From contig CAZYAB010000001.1 of assembly GCA_964645705.1 (NCBI GenBank), positions 62,001-126,000 of the forward strand: DNA of 64,000 nucleotides, written 5' to 3'. Below, in pieces: positions 1-9,012 of this stretch. The translations under genes and the position numbers were made by a program. Each line of letters begins with the position of its first letter. The stretch's first letter is position 1. Under the pieces are notes generated by a model that was given only the letters and a program-made list of their open reading frames with translations, was not told where the DNA came from and did not search any database. The DNA comes from CAXGTL01 sp964645705. Lineage in GTDB: Archaea > Nanobdellota > Nanobdellia > Woesearchaeales > CAXGTL01.

Positions 1-807
1 CCAAGTTCCTGAATTTTTTTTATACCATTTATAACAATCATTTGCAACTTTATCTGCTATTTTTTTATTTTTCAACAAAAACCTAATTCCTTTTCCTAAA
101 TCTTTGGAATAATAAGCAGGATAACCAATATCTTGTGAGTAATTTGGTTTGATTGCAACAACTGGTTTTTTCATTGCTGCATAATCATACATTTTTATGC
201 TTGAATCCCATGAAATAGGATAAACACATAATTTTGATTTAGCAATCATCTCTGGTAATTGTTCAACACGTAATCCAGACATAATTTTTAATTTGATATT
301 ATCTCTTTTACATTCCTTAACAAGTTTTGGAAGATTATATATGGGGTGAACTTGCCCGATATAACAAACATCATATTCAAATTCATTATTCCCAACTTTA
401 ATCGGTAGAAAGTTGCTTCCATTGCAAATATAATCATCACAACCATACTTTCTAAAATTACAATAACTAGATGAAGTCATATAATCGTGATTATTTCTAA
501 AGAACCAAATTATCCTTTCTAATTTATACAAAGCAAAATGATCAGTTAAATCATGCACAAAAATACATTTGCCAGAATAGACTATGTGGTGCAAACTAGT
601 TATAATACCAGCAATTTTTCCTATAGAAATAATAATGTCGGGTTTAAATTTTGCAAATATATACAAATATTTCCACCAATCTTGTTTATAGATATATTTA
701 ACATTGTGGCCTAATGTTTTAAATAAATAAGGTAACCTAGTCCACCTATGTTTAGATTTATGTAAATGATAAGGTACAGAATCATGACTTATAATTAATA
801 TTTTCAT
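1..807 (-). CDS. GT4-like glycosyltransferase (partial, runs off left edge)
   Basis: The frame is open from the ATG at 807 to base 1, giving 269 residues without a stop, so the C-terminus lies outside the window. It begins MKILIISHDSVPYHLHKSKH, the usual opening of a GT-B glycosyltransferase that moves a sugar from a nucleotide donor onto a lipid-linked glycan. Further in are a stretch DVCYIGQV like the start of the second Rossmann half, and MYDYAAMKKPVVAI, where GT4 enzymes hold the donor-binding loop. No donor or acceptor can be named. The neighbour at 1000 is divergent and is also a glycosyltransferase. A TATA-like stretch on the minus strand near 880-890 could drive it. Confidence 0.75.
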   Translation of the reverse strand, partial: MKILIISHDSVPYHLHKSKHRWTRLPYLFKTLGHNVKYIYKQDWWKYLYIFAKFKPDIIISIGKIAGIITSLHHIVYSGKCIFVHDLTDHFALYKLERIIWFFRNNHDYMTSSSYCNFRKYGCDDYICNGSNFLPIKVGNNEFEYDVCYIGQVHPIYNLPKLVKECKRDNIKLKIMSGLRVEQLPEMIAKSKLCVYPISWDSSIKMYDYAAMKKPVVAIKPNYSQDIGYPAYYSKDLGKGIRFLLKNKKIADKVANDCYKWYKKNSGTW

Positions 808-999
808 TTTGGATTCAACGATTTCAAATTAGTTTCAAAATGGAAACTACAAACAATAGTGAGCATGTTTTCATTTTGCCCCCTATAAACTATAGTTTTT
901 ATTATCTCTTTTTAAAAATACAATTATCAAAATTATTATACTGGAACAAAGCAATATTTTTAAACATATTGGTATTCCTTTATATAGGTGTGATTAACA

Positions 1000-2136
1000 A
1001 TGAACAATAATAAAGAAATGAAAAGAAATATACAAAATACAAAAAAACCAAGAATCTTGATTATCACACGTTTTTTTCCACAAGATTATAAAGGTGGGGG
1101 GGAATATGTTATTTACAATATTTGGAAAAATGCTAGCTTATATTACGATGTAAAGCTTGTTTCTGGTTGGGTCAATGATCTTAAATTACTTCCACCAGGA
1201 ACTCATGCTGTTGACCTAAGATCAAAAAATAGGTTTATTAGGTACTTAAAACTATATTTTGCAGTAAAGAGATATGCAAATAAGATTAAACCAGACCTAA
1301 TACACAGCAATGCAATAGAAGTTCCTAAATTAAGATATCCTATGATTGTTACATCACATCATCTAGGTCATTTGCTAGGTAGATTAAAAGAAAATCCACT
1401 CAATCGAATTAGAGCAAAAATACAAAAGATTTTATTAAAAAGAAGATATAAACAATTTAAAAAAATACTTGCAGTTAGTAATTCAACAAAAAATGATCTT
1501 ATAGAGCTTGGTATTAATCCAAAGAAGATAAAAGTAATATACAATGGAATTGAAACAAACAAATTCACAACAAAATCAAAAAAAACAAAACAAGAAAAAA
1601 ACAAGTTTATAATTCTTTATCAATCAAGAATAAGCAAAGAAAAAGGTCAACATATTGCAATAAAAGCTTTGGCCCACTTACCTAAAGAAATGCTAGATAA
1701 AATAAAATTATACTTAGTTGGGTTTATGTCTGATAAAAAATATTTTAATTATTTAAAGAATATATCAAAAGGTCTTCCTGTCGAATTTCATATTAATGTT
1801 CCAAATAAAGAAGAATATTTTCATAGATGTGATTTATTTGTATTCCCAACACTTATGACAGAAGGTTTTGGTTTAGTATCAGCAGAAGCTTTTTGTTGTA
1901 ATGTACCAGTTATTGCATCAGATTTTCCAGCAATAAGAGAAGTTGTAAGAGATAATGGAATACTTATTCCGTCGAATAATGCAAAATTATTAGCAGATGC
2001 AATAATAAAGCTTTACAAAAATCCAAAATTAAGAAAAAAAATGGGAATAAATGGTAGAAAGTTTGTTCTAAATAATTTTACATGGGAAATTGCTTTTAAG
2101 AAGTATAAAGAAGTTTATGATTGCATTCTTAAATAA
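1000..2136 (+). CDS. GT4 family glycosyltransferase
   Basis: This 378-residue protein is predicted to be a cytoplasmic retaining glycosyltransferase with the GT-B fold. The N-terminal half has ILIITRFFPQDYKGGGEY, the nucleotide-binding start of GT4 enzymes. The C-terminal half has IYNGIETNKF and the EX7E signature (E288 in EGFGLVSAE, E296) that contacts the sugar nucleotide. The length is normal for the family. The start at 1000 follows AGGTGTGA; the internal ATG at 1018 is an alternative. A run of seven G at 1096-1102 encodes part of GGG and is unusual in such AT-rich DNA. It stands alone between genes on the other strand. Confidence 0.88.
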   Translation: MNNNKEMKRNIQNTKKPRILIITRFFPQDYKGGGEYVIYNIWKNASLYYDVKLVSGWVNDLKLLPPGTHAVDLRSKNRFIRYLKLYFAVKRYANKIKPDLIHSNAIEVPKLRYPMIVTSHHLGHLLGRLKENPLNRIRAKIQKILLKRRYKQFKKILAVSNSTKNDLIELGINPKKIKVIYNGIETNKFTTKSKKTKQEKNKFIILYQSRISKEKGQHIAIKALAHLPKEMLDKIKLYLVGFMSDKKYFNYLKNISKGLPVEFHINVPNKEEYFHRCDLFVFPTLMTEGFGLVSAEAFCCNVPVIASDFPAIREVVRDNGILIPSNNAKLLADAIIKLYKNPKLRKKMGINGRKFVLNNFTWEIAFKKYKEVYDCILK

Positions 2137-2167
2137 TAATTAAAAAATAATTAATGAGTAATAAACT

Positions 2168-3199
2168 TTAAAAAAGTCTGTCTTTCCAAGTTCTAGGAGT
2201 TTGATCATTTATGATTTCCAAAGCTAAGTGATATCTAAATGGTCTTACTCCTCTATTCCTTATATACCCTATTATTTGCTTTAGACCATCTGTCAAAGAA
2301 ATTTGAGTGTTGTATCCTAATAATTTCCTTGCCCTATTTGCAGAGCATGTTGCGAGTTTTACTTCTTTAGGTCTATCTGCCATGTGAATAGGTTTAACAT
2401 TGAAATTAAGAATATCACCAATTTTATAAGCAAGCTCATTGATAGTTATGAATTCTTCATCAGGACCCACGTTTATAACTTTTCCAACGACATTATCTCT
2501 GAACGCTAGTTTTTCCATTGGATTTAGGACATCTTGTACAAATGAAAAACATCTTTTCTGTTCACCATCACCATATATTACTGGTTGTCTTTTTTGCATC
2601 ATTAGATTAGCAAATATGCTCGCAACATTTCTATATGGGTCATCATATTTTTGTCTTGGTCCTACTATATTGTGTGGCACAGCTATAACAAACTCCATTC
2701 CGTGAGCTTCTGCTAAACATTTTAATAATTGTTCACCGCATACTTTACCAATGCCATATGGGTCTTCTGGTTTGGGTTTCATATCTTCTGTAAAAGGCAC
2801 TTCTTGTGCACCATATCTTGCCATGCTTGAACAGTATACAAATCTTTTTACGCCTGCATCAATTGCAGCAGTTATAGTAGAGACTGATGCTTGCACAATA
2901 TTTTCAGTTACAAGATGTGGTGAAAACACAGACAAACCTTCATATGCAGTTGCAGCACAATGATAAACAATATCGTGCCCTGCAATTTGTTTTTTCATAG
3001 TATTTAAAAATTTACAATCTGTTTGAATAAAATCTACTCTATGATTAATATTATCTTCATAACCACCAATCATGTTGTCACAACCACTAACCTTATGTCC
3101 TTTATCTAGAAATCTATCTGCTAAATGACTACCTAAAAAACCGGCAGCACCAGTAATATATATTTTTTTTTTATCTTTAGATCCATCATCAATTTTCAT
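2168..3199 (-). CDS. NAD-dependent sugar epimerase/dehydratase (extended SDR)
   Basis: This extended short-chain dehydrogenase acts on a nucleotide sugar. It has the NAD-binding GAAGFLGS near residue 17, DIVYHCAA, a CSSMARYG segment carrying the catalytic Ser, and YGIGK with the Tyr and Lys. NIVGPRQ and NVGPDEE are typical of UDP-glucose 4-epimerase-like enzymes, but the exact reaction cannot be read from the sequence. The reading frame also contains a TTG at 3205. The ATG at 3199 is preferred because AGGTGA lies six bases before it. A TATA box on the minus strand near 3239-3247 would place transcription just ahead of that site. Confidence 0.88.
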   Translation of the reverse strand: MKIDDGSKDKKKIYITGAAGFLGSHLADRFLDKGHKVSGCDNMIGGYEDNINHRVDFIQTDCKFLNTMKKQIAGHDIVYHCAATAYEGLSVFSPHLVTENIVQASVSTITAAIDAGVKRFVYCSSMARYGAQEVPFTEDMKPKPEDPYGIGKVCGEQLLKCLAEAHGMEFVIAVPHNIVGPRQKYDDPYRNVASIFANLMMQKRQPVIYGDGEQKRCFSFVQDVLNPMEKLAFRDNVVGKVINVGPDEEFITINELAYKIGDILNFNVKPIHMADRPKEVKLATCSANRARKLLGYNTQISLTDGLKQIIGYIRNRGVRPFRYHLALEIINDQTPRTWKDRLF

Positions 3200-3342
3200 T
3201 TTCAATCACCTTTCTTTTTTTGATATCAACCCAGGCCTATTTATAAAACTTTCTATGTTGTAAAGTATGCCTTTTTGTTATATAATGCTAATTGATCATT
3301 ATTAATTATTATAAATCAATAATTATATTAGAGTTTAGTTAA

Positions 3343-3352
3343 TTATATAAAA
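3343..3352 (+). promoter_or_regulatory. TATA box for the 3391 glycosyltransferase operon
   Basis: TTATATAAAA lies about 40 bases before the ATG at 3391, which puts the expected archaeal transcription start near 3373 and leaves a short leader. It would drive the co-directional run from 3391 to 9918. The call rests on sequence and spacing only. Confidence 0.5.
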
Positions 3353-3390
3353 GTAATAAAAATCTTAAATTTAAAATCTTGTTAATGAAT

Positions 3391-4548
3391 ATGAAAAAGC
3401 TAAAAATCATTCAAATGACACCATTCTTTTTTCCAGTCCAAGGGGGAATGGAGATTCATGTATTTGAAACATCTAAGATGTTGAAAAAATTAGGATATGG
3501 TGTAGAAGTATTTTCATCAAATAAATTAAGAAAAGGAAAAATAAAAAACAAAACAGATATGTATGATGGAATTCCTGTAAGACGTTTTAATTCATTATTT
3601 CATGTAACTAAATTAGCACCAATATGGCCCGGAGTATTGTTCAGAATAATGTTTGAGAAATTTGATATCTTGCACATGCATTCATACAGACACCAACATA
3701 ATCTGTGCGGGCTAATTGCAAAATTAAGAAGAAAAAAAGTAATCCTTACACCACATTGGCCAGAATATCCTATGGAATTAAGAAATAAAATTGTGAGGAA
3801 CATAATACCTCTATTTGATAAAGTGCTTGGCAAACTAATCTTTGCATCATGCGACATGATATTTGCAGATACTGGTTCAGAAAAAAAATGGCTAATAAAA
3901 AGATTCAATATTAACTCAAATAAAATAAAAGTTATTACACCAGGAATATCAAAAACTGAATTTAGAAAAGTAAATTCTGAAAGTTTTAAAAAAAAATATA
4001 AAATAGGAAAAAATAAATTAGTGGTATCAGTTGGAAGATTACATAGAAGCAAAGGGCATGAACAAATAGTAAAAATAGCTAACAAGTTTCCAAACACTAA
4101 GTTCGTGTTTGTGGGCAATGACGGCGGTGAAAAAAAGTATTTAGTAAAATTAATAAAAAAATTAAATGCAAAAAATGTCATAATAGCAGAAAATGTGCCT
4201 GATTCAGAAAGACCAAAAGCATTAAAAGCAGCAGACGTGTTTTGTTCAGGAACCCAGTATGAGGGTTTTGGTATAATGTTTGCAGAAGCAATGGCACAAG
4301 GCACGCCAGTAGTAGCCACTGATGTTGCAGCAGTATCATGGGTAATAAAAGGCTGCGGTTATACATTTAAGAATCATGATTCAAAAGATTTAGAAAATAA
4401 GCTAAGAAATATATTAAACAATCCAAAACTTAAAAAAGAATTAGGAAACAATGCTTTAAAAAGAGCAAAACTTTTTACTTTTGACAATATAATAAAAGAA
4501 TTGAAAAAATCATATAAAGAATTATTGAGGGGCAATAAGCGAGAATGA
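3391..4548 (+). CDS. GT4 family glycosyltransferase
   Basis: The protein starts MKKLKIIQMTPFFFPVQGGM, the glycine-rich loop of GT4 enzymes. Later come VSVGRLHRSKGHE (start of the donor domain) and the EX7E motif EGFGIMFAEAMAQG (E291, E299). It should transfer a hexose-type sugar to a glycan in the cytoplasm; the specificity is unknown. Start codons at 3379 (TTG), 3385 and 3391 are in frame; 3391 gives the canonical N-terminus. Its stop overlaps the start of the methyltransferase at 4545 by four bases (ATGA), so the two are translationally coupled. It leads a six-gene run. Confidence 0.88.
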   Translation: MKKLKIIQMTPFFFPVQGGMEIHVFETSKMLKKLGYGVEVFSSNKLRKGKIKNKTDMYDGIPVRRFNSLFHVTKLAPIWPGVLFRIMFEKFDILHMHSYRHQHNLCGLIAKLRRKKVILTPHWPEYPMELRNKIVRNIIPLFDKVLGKLIFASCDMIFADTGSEKKWLIKRFNINSNKIKVITPGISKTEFRKVNSESFKKKYKIGKNKLVVSVGRLHRSKGHEQIVKIANKFPNTKFVFVGNDGGEKKYLVKLIKKLNAKNVIIAENVPDSERPKALKAADVFCSGTQYEGFGIMFAEAMAQGTPVVATDVAAVSWVIKGCGYTFKNHDSKDLENKLRNILNNPKLKKELGNNALKRAKLFTFDNIIKELKKSYKELLRGNKRE

Positions 4549-5180
4549 AAAAAGGCGTTTATGAAGGAAGAATAAGTGCTGTTGAAGATATGCTTAGAAA
4601 AACCAAGCCCGGTTTTGTGCTAGATGTTGGTTGCAGAGCAGGTTTACAAGATAAATTGTATAAATATATTAAAAAAGTTATAGGATTGGATGTTGATTTA
4701 GAAACACTAAAAAAAGCAAAAACCAATTCAACTATTCTTTACAAAGTTGGTGGCGATGGTTGTAGATTATGTTTTAAAAAAAATAGATTTGATGCAATAA
4801 TAAACACAGAAGTAATTGAACATGTTCAAGATCCTGTTGCTATGTTAAAAGAATTTAGTTTTGTTTTGAAAAAGGGTGGTTATCTTATGTTAACAACACC
4901 TAATAGGAATAGAATAGCGAATTATATAAGAAAGACAATTGGAAAAGAATTTAAATTTCCTTATTATATTCATTCAGGTCCTGGTGGATATCATTTACGA
5001 GAATACACAAGGCAAGAATTAACAGATGATTTGAAAAAAGCAGGATTCAATGTTATAAAATTTTATCCTACTTATTTAGGAATAAGTTTTCATGATAAAT
5101 TGCCTATAGGCACAAACACATATGCAAAATTGTTTCCTAAGTATCAAGTTAGTCTAGCTGTATTAGCACAAAAAATATGA
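4545..5180 (+). CDS. Class I SAM-dependent methyltransferase
   Basis: This 211-residue protein belongs to the Methyltransf_11/23 group. VLDVGCRAGLQ near residue 31 is the SAM-binding motif I, followed by an acidic GLDVD. FDAIINTEVIEHV is motif IV, and LKKGGYLMLTTPNR is the usual post-IV strand. Such enzymes in glycan loci methylate sugars or carrier lipids; the acceptor cannot be named. It overlaps the upstream glycosyltransferase by four bases and precedes a radical SAM gene by 15 bases, so these are co-transcribed. Confidence 0.85.
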   Translation: MKKGVYEGRISAVEDMLRKTKPGFVLDVGCRAGLQDKLYKYIKKVIGLDVDLETLKKAKTNSTILYKVGGDGCRLCFKKNRFDAIINTEVIEHVQDPVAMLKEFSFVLKKGGYLMLTTPNRNRIANYIRKTIGKEFKFPYYIHSGPGGYHLREYTRQELTDDLKKAGFNVIKFYPTYLGISFHDKLPIGTNTYAKLFPKYQVSLAVLAQKI

Positions 5181-5195
5181 TTAGGTGAAAAATAT

Positions 5196-6605
5196 ATGAC
5201 AAAGATACTTTTAATCTATCCAAACATTGTAGAATCCCCTAAAGATATATCATTAGGTTTAGCCACAATATCAGCACTGCTTAAAAAACATAAACATGAT
5301 GTGCAGCTTCTTGACTCAACGTTCTCGCCAATAACAAAAAATCAAATAAAACAAAAACTATATTCATTCAGACCAGATTTAGTAGGAATAACAGCTGCAA
5401 CTAATGATTTTCATTATGCAATACACATTTGTAAACAAATAAAGCACATAAATCCTAAAATATCAATCATATGCGGCGGATATCATGCAACTATTGCGCC
5501 TGATGATATTATTAAACAGGACTGTTTTGACATGTGTTGTATTGGTGAAGGTGAATATCCTTTTCTTGAATTAGCTAATAGTATTAGTAGGGGAAAAGTG
5601 AATAAAAATATTAAGAATATTTGGTTTAAAGTTGGTAATAGAATAAAAAAAAATAAACTACGTCCACTAGTAAAAGATCTAGACAAATTACCTTTTCCAG
5701 ATAGAGTATTATTTGATTTCAGCACATATCTTGATTATAATAAAGGAATTGCAACATTTATGGCTTCAAAAGGATGTCCTTTTGCATGTGCACATTGTAT
5801 TAATAATTTTTTGATTAAAAAGTATAAAGGTTTAGGAAAATATTTAAGGTTTAGAACAGCTGATTCAATAATTAAAGAGATCAAACAAGTGCTTCAAAAA
5901 TTTGGTGGAATTATAAAAGAAATAGAATTTTATGATGATACTTTTACTCTGAATAAACGACTTGTAAAAGAATTTAGTAAAAAATATAAAAATGAAATTG
6001 GAATTCCATTTAATATTAATATTAGGGCAGGAAGTGTTACAAAAAAAGACCTTATCCATCTAAAGCAAGCTGGTTGTGTTCGCGTTTCTATTGGTTTGGA
6101 ATCCGGTGACGGATTCATAAGAAATAAAATATTAAAAAGATACCAAACAGAAAATCAAATAATAGATACATTTAAATGGGCACGTGAATCCGGATTACAA
6201 ACATATTCTTTTAATATGGTTGGTATTCCTTATGAAACAAAAGAAACAATAAAAAGAACAATAGAGTTGAATAAAAAATGCAAACCCGATTTTGTTGGTG
6301 TTTCAATATTCAATGCATATAAAGGAACAGAACTTTATGATTTGTGTGAAAAGAATGGTTGGTTAATAAAAGACATTGCTGCAAAGTCTTATTTCCAATC
6401 AACAAATGTAAAACTGCCAACAGTTTCTATAAAGCAATTAAAAAAAATAAGAGATAAATTTGGATTTTTAGTATACAAAGATTCAAGACCACTCAGAGCA
6501 TATTTAGATTTATTTGACAAAACCTTTATAAAAATACCAGGATATCTGAAATCAAGATCCTTCATAACAAAATTAGGCATGAAAAAATTATTAAAAAAAT
6601 TATAA
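5196..6605 (+). CDS. B12-binding-type radical SAM protein
   Basis: The 469-residue protein has an N-terminal cobalamin-binding-like Rossmann domain (ILLIYPNIVESPKDISLGLA, then GITAAT and ICGGYHATIAPDDI). A radical SAM barrel follows, with its 4Fe-4S ligands in CPFACAHC (C194, C198, C201). Class B members methylate unactivated carbons or rearrange carbon skeletons. A DxHxxG cobalamin-ligand motif is not evident, so B12 dependence is uncertain. AGGTGA lies seven bases before the ATG. Its place between a methyltransferase and a GT-C gene suggests it modifies the glycan or its lipid carrier. Similar proteins lie at 9911, 21581 and 38353. Confidence 0.85.
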   Translation: MTKILLIYPNIVESPKDISLGLATISALLKKHKHDVQLLDSTFSPITKNQIKQKLYSFRPDLVGITAATNDFHYAIHICKQIKHINPKISIICGGYHATIAPDDIIKQDCFDMCCIGEGEYPFLELANSISRGKVNKNIKNIWFKVGNRIKKNKLRPLVKDLDKLPFPDRVLFDFSTYLDYNKGIATFMASKGCPFACAHCINNFLIKKYKGLGKYLRFRTADSIIKEIKQVLQKFGGIIKEIEFYDDTFTLNKRLVKEFSKKYKNEIGIPFNINIRAGSVTKKDLIHLKQAGCVRVSIGLESGDGFIRNKILKRYQTENQIIDTFKWARESGLQTYSFNMVGIPYETKETIKRTIELNKKCKPDFVGVSIFNAYKGTELYDLCEKNGWLIKDIAAKSYFQSTNVKLPTVSIKQLKKIRDKFGFLVYKDSRPLRAYLDLFDKTFIKIPGYLKSRSFITKLGMKKLLKKL

Positions 6606-6606
6606 G

Positions 6607-9000
6607 GTGGTAAAAATTCAAGAAAATAATGGAAATATCCAAGAAGATAAAAATATAGATACTCAAAAGGAACCAGGTGAGTCTATTGATAAATCTAAAG
6701 AATTTGAAAATAAAGTAAAAAAAGAAGAAATAGAACAAAAAATTGAAACAACAGACTCAAAACAAAAAAAACTAAAATTTAATTTAAATTCATTTAAAAG
6801 AGTAACTATAGCTTGGTTTAAAAATCCTTGGAATTTAGCTTTTTTATTTTTGCTTATTGTTGTGTTTTTTATTTATTGGAATAATTTATTTGTTGATAGT
6901 ATTTGGTTAGATGAAACTGCTTATGATTGGGATGCTCAGTTGCTTAAACATGATTTATCACATTTTTCAAATATAAAAAATTGGGGCTCTATATTCCCAG
7001 TTACTGTTATTTCATTCTTTAATATTTTTACAACAAGCTTTAATGCAGGAAGGTTAATGGCTTTATTTTTTGGTCTTTTAGGCATAGTATTTACATATTT
7101 TGTTGGAAAAGAGATAAAAAATGAATTTGTTGGTTTATCTGCAGCATTTTTATTAGGGATACATCATTGGTATCGGTTTTTATCAATGAAAGCTTTATTA
7201 GATGTCCCATTAGCAACCATGACTATTATTTCTGCCTTTTTTTTAATTAAATGTTTTAATGATTTTAATTTTAAATGGTTAATCTTATTATTAATTTCAG
7301 CAACATTAGCAACTCTTACAAAGTTATCAGGATTTATTATTTGGTTAATGATTTTTATTTGTTTAGTGGTATTTTTAATAGTACATAAACTCTCATTAAT
7401 AAAAAAATATTCAAAAACTAAATATTTGGTTCCTGGTTTAATATTATTAATCATTTTGACATTTTTAATAATAAAAAGCCCTATAGGGGAATTTGTAATC
7501 TTTTCATTTTTAACAAGAGTAACTTTTCAATATGTTATTGCGACATATAAAACAATGGGCGGTTTTTTAAGTGGGATTATTGTTTTATTAATGATTATTG
7601 GTTCTTTACTAACTTTTTTTTATAATAAGATAGAATATTATGTTTTATTTATTATGAGTCATTTATATTTATTTTTATCAGCAATTTCAGGACAAAGTTT
7701 GGGTGTTCCTGAATTGAGATATTTGCTCCCTGTTTTGCCTTTCTTTTATATTCTTTCAGTTGTATCTCTGGAAGAAATAAAACATTTTATTTTAATTTTT
7801 TTTAAAGATAGAAAAATGATAAAAATTTCATTAGTTGTGTTACAAATAATAATTTTACTTTTTGTTGCAAACACATATTACAAGACTGGTAGTATGATTC
7901 TAGACCAAAAGAATGTTGCATATTCTGGTTATGTTGAAGCTATGGATTGGGTCAATGAAAATATACCTCCCGGTAATAATAATATCACTGGTTATCATGC
8001 TAAGGATTATTCATATGATCCAGATAATTATGTGGATGATCTTTATATTAAGAATTATTTTTCATGCTGTAGTTATAATGTTGGTTTAAATAATGATGAT
8101 ATAAGAAGAGTAACAAGTTTTAATAAATTTAAAACAATAGACAATTTTACAGACCATATATCTTCTAATAATTTTTCTGTAGTATTTCTTAATCCAGATA
8201 TGTGGGAACCTGGTCAACCAAAATGGGTTAATATGGGTACATGGCCTTTTTTGATATTGTTTGACCCAAACACACAGCAAGCAATACAACAAATAGATTA
8301 TAAACAATTTCCTCAATATAAAGCAATCATTGATTTAGGATTTGAAGAAGTAAGAGTAATAAAGAGAAAAGCACTTCTTCCTGTTATAGACATAACAAAT
8401 AATAATTTCCTTGGTCAACAATATATGGATGATGTTCCTGTTAATATCCTTTTTAAGATGGAAATAGAAAAACAAGAACAAGGTAAAAACATGAAAGAAG
8501 AATTAAAAGATGAAATAAAAGAAGAAAATAAAGTAACCAATAAATTATCTATAATTGAAACGAACTTAGGAAATATAACAATTGAACTAGCACAAGATAA
8601 AGCACCAATAACAACAAAGAATTTTATAAATTTAATAGAAAAAGATTTTTACAATAATTTAACATTTCATAGAGTTATCAAAGATTTTATGATACAAGGT
8701 GGCGATCCTAATGGCGACGGAACTGGTGGTCCTGGTTATACAATAGAAGATGAATTTCATCCAGATCTTAAGCATGATAAAGGCGTTATATCAATGGCAA
8801 ATTCAGGGCCAAATACTGGTGGAAGTCAATTTTTTATCACTGTTGTTGAAACACCTTGGTTAGATAATAAGCACAGTGTATTTGGGAAAGTTGTTGAAGG
8901 AATTGGTGTTGTAGAGAATATATCAAAAATTGAAACTGGTGCAAATGATAAACCTATTGAAGATGTTGTAATTAAATCAATAAAAATATTAGATAAGTAA
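6607..9000 (+). CDS. GT-C membrane glycosyltransferase fused to a cyclophilin domain
   Basis: This 797-residue two-part protein starts with about 65 charged, Lys/Glu-rich residues. Then come hydrophobic segments (about 75-435) like PMT/ArnT-type GT-C enzymes, with the acidic loop WLDE (D102, E103) that normally carries the catalytic acid. A soluble region follows to about 620, then a Lys/Glu linker. Residues 645-797 form a full peptidyl-prolyl isomerase: FHRVIKDFMIQGGD, MANSGPNTGGSQFF and PWLDNKHSVFG match the cyclophilin active site (Arg, Phe, Met, Gln, Trp, His). No in-frame ATG exists near the start. GTG at 6607 overlaps the ribosome binding site, so ATT at 6616 is possible. Co-directional with 5196 and 9013. 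Confidence 0.85.
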   Translation: MVKIQENNGNIQEDKNIDTQKEPGESIDKSKEFENKVKKEEIEQKIETTDSKQKKLKFNLNSFKRVTIAWFKNPWNLAFLFLLIVVFFIYWNNLFVDSIWLDETAYDWDAQLLKHDLSHFSNIKNWGSIFPVTVISFFNIFTTSFNAGRLMALFFGLLGIVFTYFVGKEIKNEFVGLSAAFLLGIHHWYRFLSMKALLDVPLATMTIISAFFLIKCFNDFNFKWLILLLISATLATLTKLSGFIIWLMIFICLVVFLIVHKLSLIKKYSKTKYLVPGLILLIILTFLIIKSPIGEFVIFSFLTRVTFQYVIATYKTMGGFLSGIIVLLMIIGSLLTFFYNKIEYYVLFIMSHLYLFLSAISGQSLGVPELRYLLPVLPFFYILSVVSLEEIKHFILIFFKDRKMIKISLVVLQIIILLFVANTYYKTGSMILDQKNVAYSGYVEAMDWVNENIPPGNNNITGYHAKDYSYDPDNYVDDLYIKNYFSCCSYNVGLNNDDIRRVTSFNKFKTIDNFTDHISSNNFSVVFLNPDMWEPGQPKWVNMGTWPFLILFDPNTQQAIQQIDYKQFPQYKAIIDLGFEEVRVIKRKALLPVIDITNNNFLGQQYMDDVPVNILFKMEIEKQEQGKNMKEELKDEIKEENKVTNKLSIIETNLGNITIELAQDKAPITTKNFINLIEKDFYNNLTFHRVIKDFMIQGGDPNGDGTGGPGYTIEDEFHPDLKHDKGVISMANSGPNTGGSQFFITVVETPWLDNKHSVFGKVVEGIGVVENISKIETGANDKPIEDVVIKSIKILDK

Positions 9001-9012
9001 TTATTAGGTAGA

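Noticed and set aside
3600..4319. A 239-residue open frame opposite the GT4 gene
   Set aside because: It is antisense to a clear GT4 gene with all its motifs. AT-rich coding DNA often leaves the other strand open.
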